64,000 bases of DNA from Agelas oroides. Lineage: Eukaryota > Porifera > Demospongiae > Agelasida > Agelasidae. Position numbers and translations under genes: made by a program. Each line of letters starts with the position of its first letter. Position 1 is the stretch's first letter. Shown here piece by piece: positions 33,036-43,524 of the stretch. The stretch spans positions 10,886,118 through 10,950,117 of the forward strand of contig OX422185.1 of assembly GCA_949130485.1 (NCBI GenBank), given 5' to 3'. Under the pieces are notes generated by a model. That model saw only the letters and a program-made list of their open reading frames with translations, searched no databases and was not told where the DNA came from.

Positions 33036-33770
33036 ATGTTGCCAGAATGGGTGTGGATTTTAGCTGCATTCTCAAGTATTCTGATGCTGAACAATGCTGC
33101 TGCCCAGTCACAAATGTGCGATGAGCCATTCCAGGCTGCGTTATCGCTTGTGAACAATGTGACATTTCCCAGATCAACCAGCTTTTTGGATTCTGAACTT
33201 GTCTACTACAGGAAAGTTCTGCGATTTACAGAAGAAGAAATTGATCGAGAGAGGGAGGCTGCAATGCTGTTCTTCAAAGACACCTATGGGCTTGACTTTA
33301 CCAACATAGAGCCTAACGAACAAGGACAAAGAATTTTGGAAAATGCAACATTTGAACCCTTTATGTTTTCCTTCAACAATACATATGTTTTTAACAGCTG
33401 GTTGCTAAACGGAAAAACAAAAACAAGGTGCTTCAAGGTAGGTGATGGTGGCTTTCGAGCACGATTTACACGTACAACGATGCTGCATGGACAATATGGC
33501 GGAGAAGAAGGAAAGTTAGTTTTAGCACGTCAACTCGTTGTATACGGACATGACTACCTTTACGATGCTTGTAAGCAACAGGGAATTATCTTCCAACTAG
33601 AGTCACTTACACCACTTCGTGGAACACCGATTGATCGCTTTATTGTTAGGACATTTCGAGTTCGCAATCGTGTGCTTGGAGAAGGAATCGCTTGGGGAGT
33701 TAGCCGAATAACTTCTGTGAACCCCACAACTTTGCGATATGAACTTCGCCAAGTTTATACATTTCTGTAA
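33036..33770 (+). CDS. Secreted protein, unnamed family, member 1
   Basis: This 244-residue protein has a hydrophobic N-terminal signal peptide (about residues 1-23, ending NNAAA before QSQMC). It has no further membrane segment, so it is probably secreted. I recognise no named domain. Conserved across the four members are CxEPF (about residue 27), FTEEEIDR-REAAM, YGLDFTNIEPNEQGQR, NATFEP, NSWL--G--KTRCF, MLHG-YGGEEG, ACKQQGIIFQ and the end VLGEG--WGV-R with VYTFL. Three Cys are shared, and NVT, NAT and NNT are likely glycosylation sites. The ATG at 33036 directly follows the acceptor TTTGTTTGGCAG, so a non-coding 5' exon must lie upstream. No intron interrupts the coding part. Stop at 33768-33770. 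Weak homology-free alternatives, such as a lectin- or barrel-like matrix protein, cannot be judged from sequence alone. Confidence 0.85.
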   Translation: MLPEWVWILAAFSSILMLNNAAAQSQMCDEPFQAALSLVNNVTFPRSTSFLDSELVYYRKVLRFTEEEIDREREAAMLFFKDTYGLDFTNIEPNEQGQRILENATFEPFMFSFNNTYVFNSWLLNGKTKTRCFKVGDGGFRARFTRTTMLHGQYGGEEGKLVLARQLVVYGHDYLYDACKQQGIIFQLESLTPLRGTPIDRFIVRTFRVRNRVLGEGIAWGVSRITSVNPTTLRYELRQVYTFL

Positions 33771-34125
33771 CTCTAAATTTGGACAGTTTATACTTATGTT
33801 AATTCTCTTTGTAATGTATTGCCCTGTATTTTCAGAAGCCATATAATTTGTAAGTTGTGTGAAAAATTCCCAACAATGTTAATGGTGCAACGAGGGATGG
33901 TGTTTGTTAGAAAGTAAAGGTACCAATAACATAAATGGGTCTAGTAGTATCACTGAGGTAAACCTGACATTGCACCCCATGCAACTCCTGAGTCATAAAT
34001 GTTCATTGGTTTCATTATTACCAAGCGGCTTAGTGCTATGCTACTAATCCTGTAGTGTCTGTTTTTGTTTATCAGGCTTGCATAATTACATGCTAATATC
34101 CATCATGGAAACCTCCTTCACACTT
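33771..34125. other. 3' flank of member 1
   Basis: No gene or clear AATAAA signal was seen close to the stop codon. The region is AT-rich. Confidence 0.35.
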
Positions 34126-34826
34126 AAGGTTACGGGATACAGTTTGCTCATTAATATTCATGAAAAAATATTACCTTCCTTTTCTTCGTACAGGATCCAG
34201 GCATGCACGCGCTTAACTTTACCGCTAAAAAAGCCTGTAACAGCTGTGCTGGTTGGGTGGGCGGAGCATGCAATTTGATAGCAGTGCCTGCGGTTAACAA
34301 TCCGCATACGAACTACTGAATTCGGCGTCAGTTATTTCCTGTTGGAAGAACATCTTACCGTATATTACACTGTATTTGAATTCTACGAAGACAGGCACAG
34401 GGCGGCTCGAAGAGTTTTCGCCGAGACGACTTACCGTTTTAGATATACGCCTAGATTTAGTCGCTTGGTCGGTGGAAAACCACTGGGGTTTTGGATAGAA
34501 ACACATGTCACTCGATTCCCCTGGCACACAGCGACGAAGTTGCTCCGAGCCGCCCTCAAGTAAGTTGAGTATTACCCGTAGGTGTTGAAAAGTTGTACCT
34601 GCAATCCTCTCTGAAGACAAAATCTGACGCCAAAAGTCACGAACTTTGTCATCGCCGCTCGCCTTAGTACGCTGTACACAAGAATTAATACTATACTGGT
34701 TAAAAGGTACTCATAGTACTGTTATATGTCGCTTCTATTGCGTGCTGTACACTGGTTCCTGCACGGAGAAAAGGAAGGTAATATTTTCTCATGAATATTA
34801 ATGAGCAAACTATCCCGTAACCGCTT
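34126..34826. mobile_element. Element with 70-bp terminal inverted repeats
   Basis: Arms 34126-34195 and 34757-34826 are reverse complements with few mismatches. They share GGTTACGGGATA, TTTGCTCATTAATATTCATG and ATTACCTTCCTTTTCT. The 560-bp interior has short open frames (for example 34342-34563 on the plus strand), none recognised as transposase. It is probably a non-autonomous DNA element. Confidence 0.8.
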
Positions 34827-35212
34827 AGGAATACAATTCGTCCCCAGCACTGCAGTGGCACTTGCGATCTCAAATCGTTTCACACCAGGATCAGGAGAGT
34901 GCAGCCAGCACATGCCAGTGTCAACAAAGCGAAGGCAGAGAGCTACACAGAGAGGAGCGAAAAGCAGAGCCTCAAGAAGTGGAGTCCGAGGGGCCAATAG
35001 AATGCAGTCAATGTTTTGCAACAGTAAGGGAGCAAAGGCAAAGAGGCAAGCAGAGTGAGGCGAAAAGACAGCAATAGTGAAGTTACTATGCCATGCCATT
35101 TTGAAGCTAGCTAGGCAAAGGCTGCAACACTTTGCTAATGTCTGCCAACCCTCAAAAGCACCCTTTTCCATGCACCTTTCGCCCATACCTCAAGCTCTGT
35201 CCTCTTTATACA
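34827..35212. other. Intergenic, no gene recognised
   Basis: AAAGCGAAG/GCAGAG-rich sequence with open frames on both strands but no recognisable domain. Confidence 0.35.
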
Positions 35213-35772
35213 TGTCACAAAAGAGTATTCTGAATGAAAACAAGTGCATGTAGGGATGAAACCCAAACAAAGTAGATGGGAATGAAACCACAATACTTTC
35301 ACACCATCCCTACATCTTGTGCCATTTTGCCAACTATGCCTTGTGTTTGTTAGTCGTGTGCAACGAAGGGTTGTGGAAGGCAGTGGGATGAGTAGTGCTA
35401 GGTGTTTGGTGCAGGTTGATGTGCATGGAGAGGGAGTTATGTTGCGGGTGGCTGCAACTTAATTGCTACTGAGCATGGCAGATACAGTCTTGTATGCAGA
35501 AGCTGTGAAGTGGATGAACAGTGCTGAGTCTGTATGACGTGGTGGAGTGTGAGTTATGTTGTGAATTAACGTTTGTAGCTGCTGAACATAGAAGATATGC
35601 ATGGGTTATATTCTATGCAGAAGGCTGTGGTGTGTGTTGTGCCGAGTGCCTTAATTGTTGATGCATAGTTATGCATTTATTTAGTGGGGTGTGAACAGGC
35701 TAATGTGCATGTGGAGAGTTTTGTGGTGTGCATAGTTGGCAAAATGGCACAAGATGTACGGATGGTGTGAAT
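35213..35772. mobile_element. Second copy of the 25.1-kb inverted-repeat element
   Basis: The left arm (TGAATGAAAACAAGTGCATG, CATCCCTACATCTTGTGCCA) and the GT-rich interior match 25083-25714 in the same orientation. The right arm is cut short after GCACAAGATG--CGGATGGTGTGAA. Confidence 0.75.
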
Positions 35773-35835
35773 TGTGGGCCCGCAAGTGGCTACATGCTGG
35801 AGTTCACTATATGAGAGCGAGCTATGGTTAGTGAG

Positions 35836-36161
35836 TCCAAACAAAAAACAAAATTTTGCAATCAAAAAAACTTAGTAATACATGCTTAAAGAGCAGCCTT
35901 AGAACAATTTAACCATATGCATATTGCCTGGGTTTCGTAGATTTTACCCCAAGATATGGCTTTCCAAAGTCCAATGGTACCGTACCCACTTTTTACAACA
36001 AAATTCAATGGAGAGGGTGGCACCGCGCAACATCATTTAAAGAGCAAGTGCATACAACACCTCATCCAGTTTTAAACTTTATGGGGATCTAATGAGTCCT
36101 GTGCTATGATATCCTAGCCTCTTTTTTTTGGAGCACAACAGCTCACAGCAGTGGTATCAGT
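35836..36161 (+). repeat. Dispersed repeat X, copy 1
   Basis: About 325 bp closely match 46380-46706 in the same orientation. Shared blocks include TATGCATATTGCCTGGGTT, CCCCAAGATATGGCTTTCC and GGAGCACAACAGCTCACAGC. The class was not identified. Confidence 0.8.
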
Positions 36162-36219
36162 GCATATCATGGTATATCACTTCCGCTCCGAAAAGGGTTA
36201 CGCAATTTTTCACTGTCAT

Positions 36220-36640
36220 TTGGATTTGCTACTATGGTGCCACCAGGATTGCAGAGCACACTCAGTTAAAATCTTCTTGACTTGACTTGCCCAATTATCT
36301 TGGTTTTGTTCTTGTGAAAGCCTCTTGCATTCTATGTACACTTTCTTGCAAATTCTGATGTCGCCAGAATGCCACTGCGGCCAGTTTATGTCTGCATGAA
36401 GTTGGCATCCAACACATATCTCCAGATACAGCTGCCAGCGGATGTTTGCTACTGACAGCAAGAATGTACCTGTAAACTTGGTTTTGCACTTTCTCTACTC
36501 CTTAAAGAACAGAATCTGGATGACACAGGTGCTCCATAATCCAGTATGGGAACTACCATCGAGTCAAAGAAGTTTTGTATAGATATTATAGGATGAGCTA
36601 CCTGTTTCCATTAGGTAACCTACTAGGGCATAAAAGGAGC
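36220..36640 (-). mobile_element. LINE C-terminal remnant
   Basis: In two minus-strand frames the sequence reads FDSMVVPILDYGAP, then VQNQVYRYILAVSSKHPLAA and VSGDMCWMP. This resembles the region after the reverse-transcriptase core of non-LTR elements (F--M--PIL-YG, then VE-V---Y---L-V---TP-AAV-GD-GW). Frameshifts and missing 5' parts show a dead copy. Confidence 0.6.
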
Positions 36641-36860
36641 AGAGGGCTTTTCAATTCGTGTATGTACAGCCATCAGGAAAGTCACGGGTAACCATCCAAA
36701 GGCATGCCTAAACAGTGGCGGTACTACGGGGGGGGGCGGAGGGGGGCGTACGGCCCCCAAACCGCCCGTCTGGCCTGGTCGCGGGGCGGGCGCCATGCTA
36801 CACGGCCACAGCTAGCTAGCTAGGTACGTAGATCAGACATTCTTTGTAACTCAAGATAGA
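36641..36860. other. GC-rich scrap
   Basis: A G-run and GGCGGGCG stretch at 36729-36795, followed by TAGC repeats. No gene recognised. Confidence 0.3.
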
Positions 36861-37086
36861 GAGAAGTCCACTCATCCAGTCGAAGGAGCAGCAGCCCAGG
36901 AGTCCATTGATTCAGTCGAAGGAGCAACAGCCCAGGAGTCCACCGATTCCGTCGAACGACCAACAACCCACTCAGTCCCTTCGTCAAGCGGACGTTCAGC
37001 TTCTACTCTGAGTGGTGGTGCCGCACATCATAAATTTTGTGCATGCTTCTCCTCCCCCCCAACCCTCTACTGCTGTGCACGCCTAT
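36861..37086 (+). repeat. Dispersed repeat Y, copy 1, with 36-bp tandem units
   Basis: Three 36-bp units (AGTCCA..GATTC-GTCGAAGGAGCA-CAGCCCAGG) encode a 12-residue repeat of the form QESIDSVEGATA. The right 165 bp are nearly identical to the reverse complement of 46203-46376. The common frame reads SVERPTTHSVPSSSGRSAST then SGGAAHH. The origin is unknown, possibly the N-terminus of a transposon protein. Confidence 0.75.
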
Positions 37087-37204
37087 GTGCCTAAATATAT
37101 ATACAATGTCATGTAGTGATTGGAGATTGGAATAACCAGCTCTCCTATAGTGTAAAGCTTGCTGTAGCTAGAGGAGGAACTGTTGCACTGCAATGCTCTA
37201 TAGA

Positions 37205-37340
37205 TCTCGAGGCACTGTGCTGCAGTCTTCTGGAGGTGGAACTGTAGCACTGTGATATTTGAGAGGTTCTGTGCTGCAATCTTCTGGAGGTGGAACTGTA
37301 GCACTGCGATACTTGAGAGGTTCTGTGCTGCAATACTTTG
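37205..37340. repeat. Minisatellite, about 54-60 bp unit, 2.5 copies
   Basis: The unit contains CTTCTGGAGGTGGAACTGTA, then GCACTG-GATA-TTGAGAGG and TTCTGTGCTGCA. Open frames on the minus strand are repeat by-products. Confidence 0.8.
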
Positions 37341-37599
37341 GAAACAGAGGCACAAGAATACATACAAATTGACATAATGTTCTGCGTATGCTTGTATGCT
37401 TAAATGTTGTGGTGATTATGCCACTAATAGTGCGTTTATGTACCAAAAAGCTTCTTTACAGTCAGGACACAAAACTATAGATCCCTCACGTTGCTACATC
37501 CCACCGGCGACTTGGTACTTAGACTCTGGACTCTGGACTGGACTAGTGGACTGAGATTTGGACTGAGATTTGAACCTCACATGCAGCAACAAAATGGCT

Positions 37600-39375
37600 G
37601 TTGGAGTGGCTCAGCTTTGCATGCCCCATGATGCATGTTGGTGTTTTAAGACCTACTTTTAAATACCCGAGAGCATTGTGCCTATCAATGTTATGCCCCA
37701 ATAATGAAAGGCATTATACAGCGGTTGACCAAAAGAGGCTTCTCCTATCTTTGGAAATTGTGTTATCTCTGAAGATGTCTTAAATACTGCAATGTTTTAC
37801 ATGTACTGCATGTATTGTTAAATCCCCAGTAATCTCCCACCTTCTGGAAGCGGATTCCATTATAGGAGCTCTGCATTGATCAGTCCAAACCTCAGTTCAT
37901 AATTCAGTCTATAGGCATCGCATCAAAGTTATTGGGAACCAAATATTGATACTGTAAGTATTGATATTGGTGGTATCAATATTTGTCCATGTAATTGTAT
38001 CGCCCATCTCTCCAGACCCTGCACAGCTGGTACAGGTTTGTAATCAAAAGCGCTTCAGAGTACAGGATATAGACATCACAATCGCAACATCCTGTGTACA
38101 CATTCATAACAAGTATGCCACTGAAAAAACAATACTTTAACAACAGACTGGTTACCCTGGCTGCAGACAACACACATATCAAAGGTCACATATCAAAGGT
38201 TTGTACTTTGTACTTTGGCTAATTACATTAACTTAAGACAACCAGAGTGGCAGCTGGCCTGGACTGTCTTATAACCACAATTCTGCAGATAATAACCACT
38301 GGACATCTGGGCTGCCCAAATCAGATGATCAGTGGATCATTTTACATCAATGGATCAGGTGATAGTAACCTCTGAACATCTGGTCTGAGAAAGATGGTCA
38401 GATCCAGCTGCTCTCTGGTTGTTTATGAAAAATTATGTAGCAAGAACAAACCTTGTCCTTTTAGCTTGCAACCAGGGTGACCTCTCTGGAATGCTTATAA
38501 AGTATTGCATGTCATTGTTTGGTCATTTTTCCTGAGCTCTCAGTACATTCAGTTGCAAGAGTCTCACTAGAGTGGTGAAGTTAGACTTGAGCACAAATAA
38601 TTGAGTAGTAATTTGCACAACTGCAGATTTACCTTTTCTCACAAGCTACATGGACCCTATGCAGGGCTGTGACTTTCGAGACTACTTGTACTCTAGGTCT
38701 CACTAGTAGCTATAAGCTTTTGTATCGCTGGGATAGAGAAGCTAGTCAGCAATGCTCACCAAACTACAGATAGTTTATCAGCTGGTAAATTGGTTACTAT
38801 TTTGCAGTAACTGGGGGTAATCCAAATTGGGCCAAACTGTCAACAACATACATTACATTGTGATGCAGCATGAGTTGTACAGATTGCATAACTAATGAAA
38901 TTTGCTGTATATACACTCAGATGGTTGTGGTTGATAGCTTACACTTATGTGTTACATGTAGTCAGTAGTATAGCTACCACAATAAAAGTCAGTAGCAGTT
39001 ACCACAATAAAAGTCAGTAGTAGCTACCACAATAAAAGTCAGTAGTAGCTACCACAATAAAAGTCAGTAGTAGCTACCACAATAAAAGTCAGTAGTAGCT
39101 ACCACAATAAAAGTCAGTAGTAGCTACCACTATAAAAGTCGGTAGTAGCTACCACAATAAAAGTCAGTCTCTTCAACTGTCACTCTGTCTACAACTTGCA
39201 TGGCCGTTTGTGTTACTAGGAGATTCTCATCTAAGTCACTCAAATCACAGGAGTAGAGGTTTGCAATAATAAAGTGTTGTCTCTCTGTCTATACCCTATT
39301 TAGTTGTTGCACTGCTAACTCTAGCATTACAGCTCTCTGTATGCTAGAACTAAACTGCCACATCTTCACTGTCTG
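37600..39375 (+). repeat. Dispersed 1.7-kb repeat R, copy 1
   Basis: Long stretches match the reverse complement of 54350-56110. Examples are TGCATGCCCCATGATGCATG, CTGCATTGATCAGTCCAAAC, the AGATCCAC/CTCTCTGGTTGT region and GGTTGTGGTTGATAGCTTAC. No protein was recognised. The AATAAA-bearing 3' part suggests a polyadenylated or LTR-like element, but I found no definite TG..CA ends. Confidence 0.75.
38961..39167 (+). repeat. 25-bp minisatellite carrying AATAAA, about 8 copies
   Basis: The unit is GTAGCTACCACAATAAAAGT followed by CAGTA. Each unit contains a poly(A)-signal-like AATAAA (one has TATAAA). It lies inside repeat R. The corresponding place in the inverted copy near 54600 has only one unit. 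Confidence 0.9.
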
Positions 39376-40045
39376 CATATACTAACATGCACTATAATAT
39401 AATGTAGTATGTTAGCTGTAGCTACTGCTGCTGTCTGGATCATACGGGGACATCCACTAAAGTTACCACTTTATTTCTCACAATAGGTGCAATCACGTTT
39501 AAATTTACAAATGACTCAGAACATGTGGATTCAATACGTACCACAGCCTACTCATGAATTCTGCCTACTCTTATAGCTTAGTGCATTTGTTATGTGAAGT
39601 AAAGAGACAGGAGTTATGCTGTTGACAAGGGTCAAATGTTAGTCAGAGGATATTTGGAACCTAGAATTGTAAGCCTCCAAATGTGTGTTACTATATCACT
39701 GAAGTGTTGAGTGAGGCATAAATTGCGAACAGACTTGAGTAGAGTAAGTGACCAATTGTCGGACGGACTAATATTCGGACGCTTGTTTCAGGCAAACGAA
39801 AGGTTTTCTGCATTTCGATCTTGCGCCAGTTTGTAGACGTACTTGTGTACTATTTGCAATCCAAAGATGAACTTGCTGCGGTATTGCTTCGCGGTACTAC
39901 AGGCTAACGAAATTAGCGTCCGAAAACTGCAGATTTCGGACGATACGATCAATTTTCGGACTTTGCTTATACATAAGCTGGAGAAAAGCGTAGAGTTACC
40001 AAATTCGGTAGGCAGGTACTCCTATCCTTCCCCTCACAAATCTCC
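39376..40045. other. Intergenic, no gene recognised
   Basis: No coding region was recognised. CGGAC motifs recur near 39760-39960 (TTCGGAC, GTCCGAAAAC), without clear structure. Confidence 0.35.
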
Positions 40046-40815
40046 AGGGCAGAGGATGGCGGCACAGGCAGGAGGGCAGAGGGTGGCGGCATAGGCAGGA
40101 GGGCAGACGATGGTGGCACAGGCAGGAGGGCAGAGGGTGGTGGCACAGGCAGGAGGGCAGAGGGTGGTGGCACAGGCAGGAGGGCAGAGGATGGCGGCAC
40201 AGGCAGGAGGGCAAAGGATGGCGGCACAGGGAGGAGGGCAAAGGATGGCAGCACAGGCAGGAGGGCAGAGGATGGCGGCACAGGCAGGAGGGCAAAGGAT
40301 GGCAGCACAGGCAGGAGGGCAAAGGATGGCGGTACAGGCAGGAGGGCAGAGGATGGCGGCACAGGCAGGAGGTAGAGGGTGGCCGTACAGGCAGGAGGGC
40401 AGAGGATGGCAGCACAGGCAGGAGAGGGCAGAGGGTGGCGGGTGGCACAGGCAGGAGAGCAGAGGGTGGCAGTACAGGCAGGAGGGCAGAGGATGGCAGC
40501 ACAGGCAGGAGAGGGCAGAGAGTGGCGGGTATAGCACAGGCAGGCGAGCAGAGGGTGGCACAGGCAGGAGAGCAAAGGGTGGCGAGTAGAACAGGCAGGA
40601 GAGCAGAGGGTGGCGAGTGGAACAGGCAGGAGAGCAGAGGGTGGCAAGTGGAACAGGCAGGAGAGCAGAGGGTGGCGAGTGGAACAGGCAGGAGAGCAGA
40701 GGGTGGCGGGTGGAACAGGCAGGAGAGCAGAGGGTGGCACAGGCTTGAGAGCAGAGGGTGGCACAGGCATGAGAGCAGAGAGTGGCACAGGCAGGAGAGC
40801 AGAATATGGTGGCAT
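40046..40815. repeat. 27-bp GC-rich minisatellite, about 28 units
   Basis: The canonical unit is GCACAGGCAGGAGGGCAGAG plus GATGGCG. Variants of 24 and 31 bp appear toward the right end (GAACAGGCAGGAGAGCAGAG). Because 27 is a multiple of 3, both strands are open through it (9-residue units such as AAQAGGQRM on plus and ALLPVPPPS on minus). I regard these frames as artefacts. The array ends 3 bases short of the stop codon of the gene at 40819. Confidence 0.9.
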
Positions 40816-41810
40816 AGGTTACAAGTCTACGGCGGCAGAGGAGTCAGTCTGGTGCTGTTTTGCTTGCAGCTGATGATCTTCTTCAGTCTGCCTTTTCCTA
40901 TAGGGTCTCTTCTCTCTGTGCCAGTCAGTTCTTAAAATTTCCAACCTCTCATCTGCACGCACAATCTCCGCTGCAGCATCATGCCTGTTGCTAGAAAAGT
41001 AGGCCGCTTGCTATCATCGTTGTTCTTCTCGACACCTGAATGGGAAACAGATATCACAGGTTCAATGTGGTGGGAACTATGTATAATCAATGCAAGTGAC
41101 AAAGATTATCTTGGGAAACCAAGTACAACATTATTTACAATAGCATGAACACACTATTCTGCTGTACTGCTGAGACAGTTTGGCATACAGGAGTAGCCGT
41201 GCAGTCTATACAATCATATAACTGAATAGAAAAATGTGTGTGTGCTTAATCATAAACTAACCTTGTCCTGAGAACTGCTTGAGGTTGCCAAACCTCCGTA
41301 GCATGGAGGGCACATGGTCCACCATGATATGTATGTATGGCGTGATGGACCGCCGCTGAAACCCCTCACACTGGTCCCCAAGGGCCAGAAAGTTGTTGAC
41401 CCAGTCCTTCGCCTGCAATGTATTATCCACAGTGTACACTTGTACATGTATAACCACTTATCTGCAGTATGCTACTTATCAGTTGCAAGCACATTTGCAA
41501 CCACTTATCTCAAGTATGTCCTTGTCATCTAATTACCTGTTGGTGAAAACCTTCCTTGTCTGTCTCAGATGGCTTCCACTTGGAAACTATTGCATGCAAG
41601 GAGGCTAAATCCTGCATGGAGGGTAAATACAATACACTTTATTGGTTTGGCTCAATGTATACAGAATCAGTGTATTTCTCTTTGGATGTATGACCACCAC
41701 CTAGGTAGGGCCAACCTGTTACCTAGGCAACATCACTGCACCCTATACTGTGCATGGTATTGCTATTTTACACAGAAGGTTCTTTGGATTCAAATGTTAG
41801 AAATGTAATA

Positions 41811-42387
41811 CAGTGGAACCTCCGAACAAAGGACACTTTGGGAACGGGTCTTTTGTCCTTTGTTCGGAGGTTGTCCCTATCTCGGAAGTTCCATTGTATA
41901 ATCCCCAAATAATGTTTTATGGACCCAAGCCTTAAATAAATGAATTGGTGGACTCCTTAACAGCATCTGGACTTGTATAGGCCCCACATCTAGACTAAAT
42001 CTTAAAAACTTCTTGACAACAACGTATTATTTACTGTGTGTGAAAAGTTTAATATGGAAGTTCAGCTGTCTACATGCGTTCATGCGTATGCGTGCGTGTT
42101 TATCTATAAATCGCACGTGGTTAAATTCCTGATTGTACTCTAAATGTGTGGGTGTGCTACAATTTTATAGGTGTGGTTTCCTGGGTGTCCGTTATTTAGA
42201 GGCAACTTTGTATTGAAAGTCACATTGGGAGTTCGAATCTTGTCCGCTGTCCGGAATCAAGAAGCGTCCGTCTCTCGGAGGTTATTTATGTATTAGTACT
42301 ATAGTAATTTCAATCCGTAACACAGCGTTTGTCCGCTGTAGAGAGGTTGTCCGCTTCTCGGAGGGTCCGTTATGGGAGGTTCGACTG
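41811..42387. mobile_element. Tc1/mariner-like (pogo/Tigger-type) MITE, nested
   Basis: CAGTGGAACCTCC at 41811 and GGAGGTTCGACTG at 42375-42387 are terminal inverted repeats flanked by TA. This is typical of pogo-like elements that duplicate TA. The first 88 bp contain a second complete palindrome (CCGAACAAAGGAC / GTCCTTTGTTCGG, ending GTTCCATTGTA), so a shorter element may be nested. It lies in the intron between exons 5 and 6 of the decayed gene. Confidence 0.75.
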
Positions 42388-43451
42388 TATACTTCCACAA
42401 AAAAAGTACCTATAACATTGGAATCATAAAACCAATCTTTGATGGTGCAATTCAGTCAAGTAGATGATTTTCGAGAGGGTCACATATGAGTATCTGTTGC
42501 TTACCAATCTACACACCCTCTCTAAGCTGCATGCTCCTTAAAAAAATGTATTACACATTCACGGAATGCACTTACATTCCAAAGTCGTGCCATGGGTACA
42601 GCCAAGTCACTGGGGAGGATGGTATCAAACTTGGCTGGAAGGGTGCGGAGGACACGCAGCCTGTCAGTGCCATTGAGGGAAGTACAGTCATACTTCCCTG
42701 GCTGAGGTCTGCCGTCACTATTAACACGTTGCCAGATGGTAAACGTCACTTTGCAAGACTGGACAGCCAGCTCCAGTTGACGAATATGGTTGCTGGCTTC
42801 TCCCCAACGTTGTTCCTCGTGGTCTCTGCTGGCAGCTAGGCTGATCAGGTTTTGGATGAGTACATCCGTCACCCGCAGCAAAAGGTGGAGCTCATCAACG
42901 ACCACCTTTGTCAGCTCAATGTTGAGAAGTGGAGAGTGGATGCTGCCAAGATGTTGGTGACAGGGTTTGTTGGCAAAGTGGGACTTTTGCTGTAAGGTCG
43001 ATAACAACCTAGCCTTCTTCTCAGTGTACATGGACTCCTCAACAGACATGTCCCATCTAATAAGGTATACACATGACAAGATTACCAGTGGCAGTGAAGT
43101 GAACATTGGCATAACATGCACAACTACAATTATCATGTACACACCTTGTAGTCAGACCCAAAGACAATGTCTAACTCCCACTCCACTCCATCAACGATAA
43201 TGTATGGGTCCGCAAGAGCTTCATTGAGTTCCTCAAATACAGGGAAAAAGGCTGCACTCAACAGCTCATAGCTTTGATACCCCCTCACTGCTGTAAAGGT
43301 GTGGTTTCCTTAAAAGAAAAGCGGAACCATTTGTAGTGAGCACAGGAGTTAGTAGAGAGTTGTAGCATGAAATGAAAAAAAAAAGGCTGTTATGCCATAG
43401 TATATGGTATGTATGTACGTACTTACCTCTTAAGTGCAACTAACCTTTATT

Positions 43452-43524
43452 CCCAGGCTCCTCCCATGTTTTTCAGTCACATAACGTACGACCACACAAG
43501 TTAAAACCTAGGGAGGAGCCTGGG
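43452..43524. repeat. CCCAGGC-class hairpin in an intron
   Basis: Arms CCCAGGCTCCTCCC (43452-43465) and GGGAGGAGCCTGGG (43511-43524) are exact complements. The element lies in the intron between exons 3 and 4 of the decayed gene. Confidence 0.8.

Noticed and set aside
33603-33842. 79-codon minus-strand frame over secreted member 1
   Set aside because: It overlaps a conserved coding exon on the opposite strand and has no counterpart over the other members.
38961-39167. Functional poly(A) site array of a nearby gene
   Set aside because: No coding gene on the plus strand ends just upstream. The array sits in a dispersed repeat, so I list it only as a hypothesis.
39967-40815. 282-codon minus-strand and 159/166-codon plus-strand frames
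   Set aside because: They are translations of the 27-bp minisatellite in several frames. The unit length being a multiple of three explains the openness.
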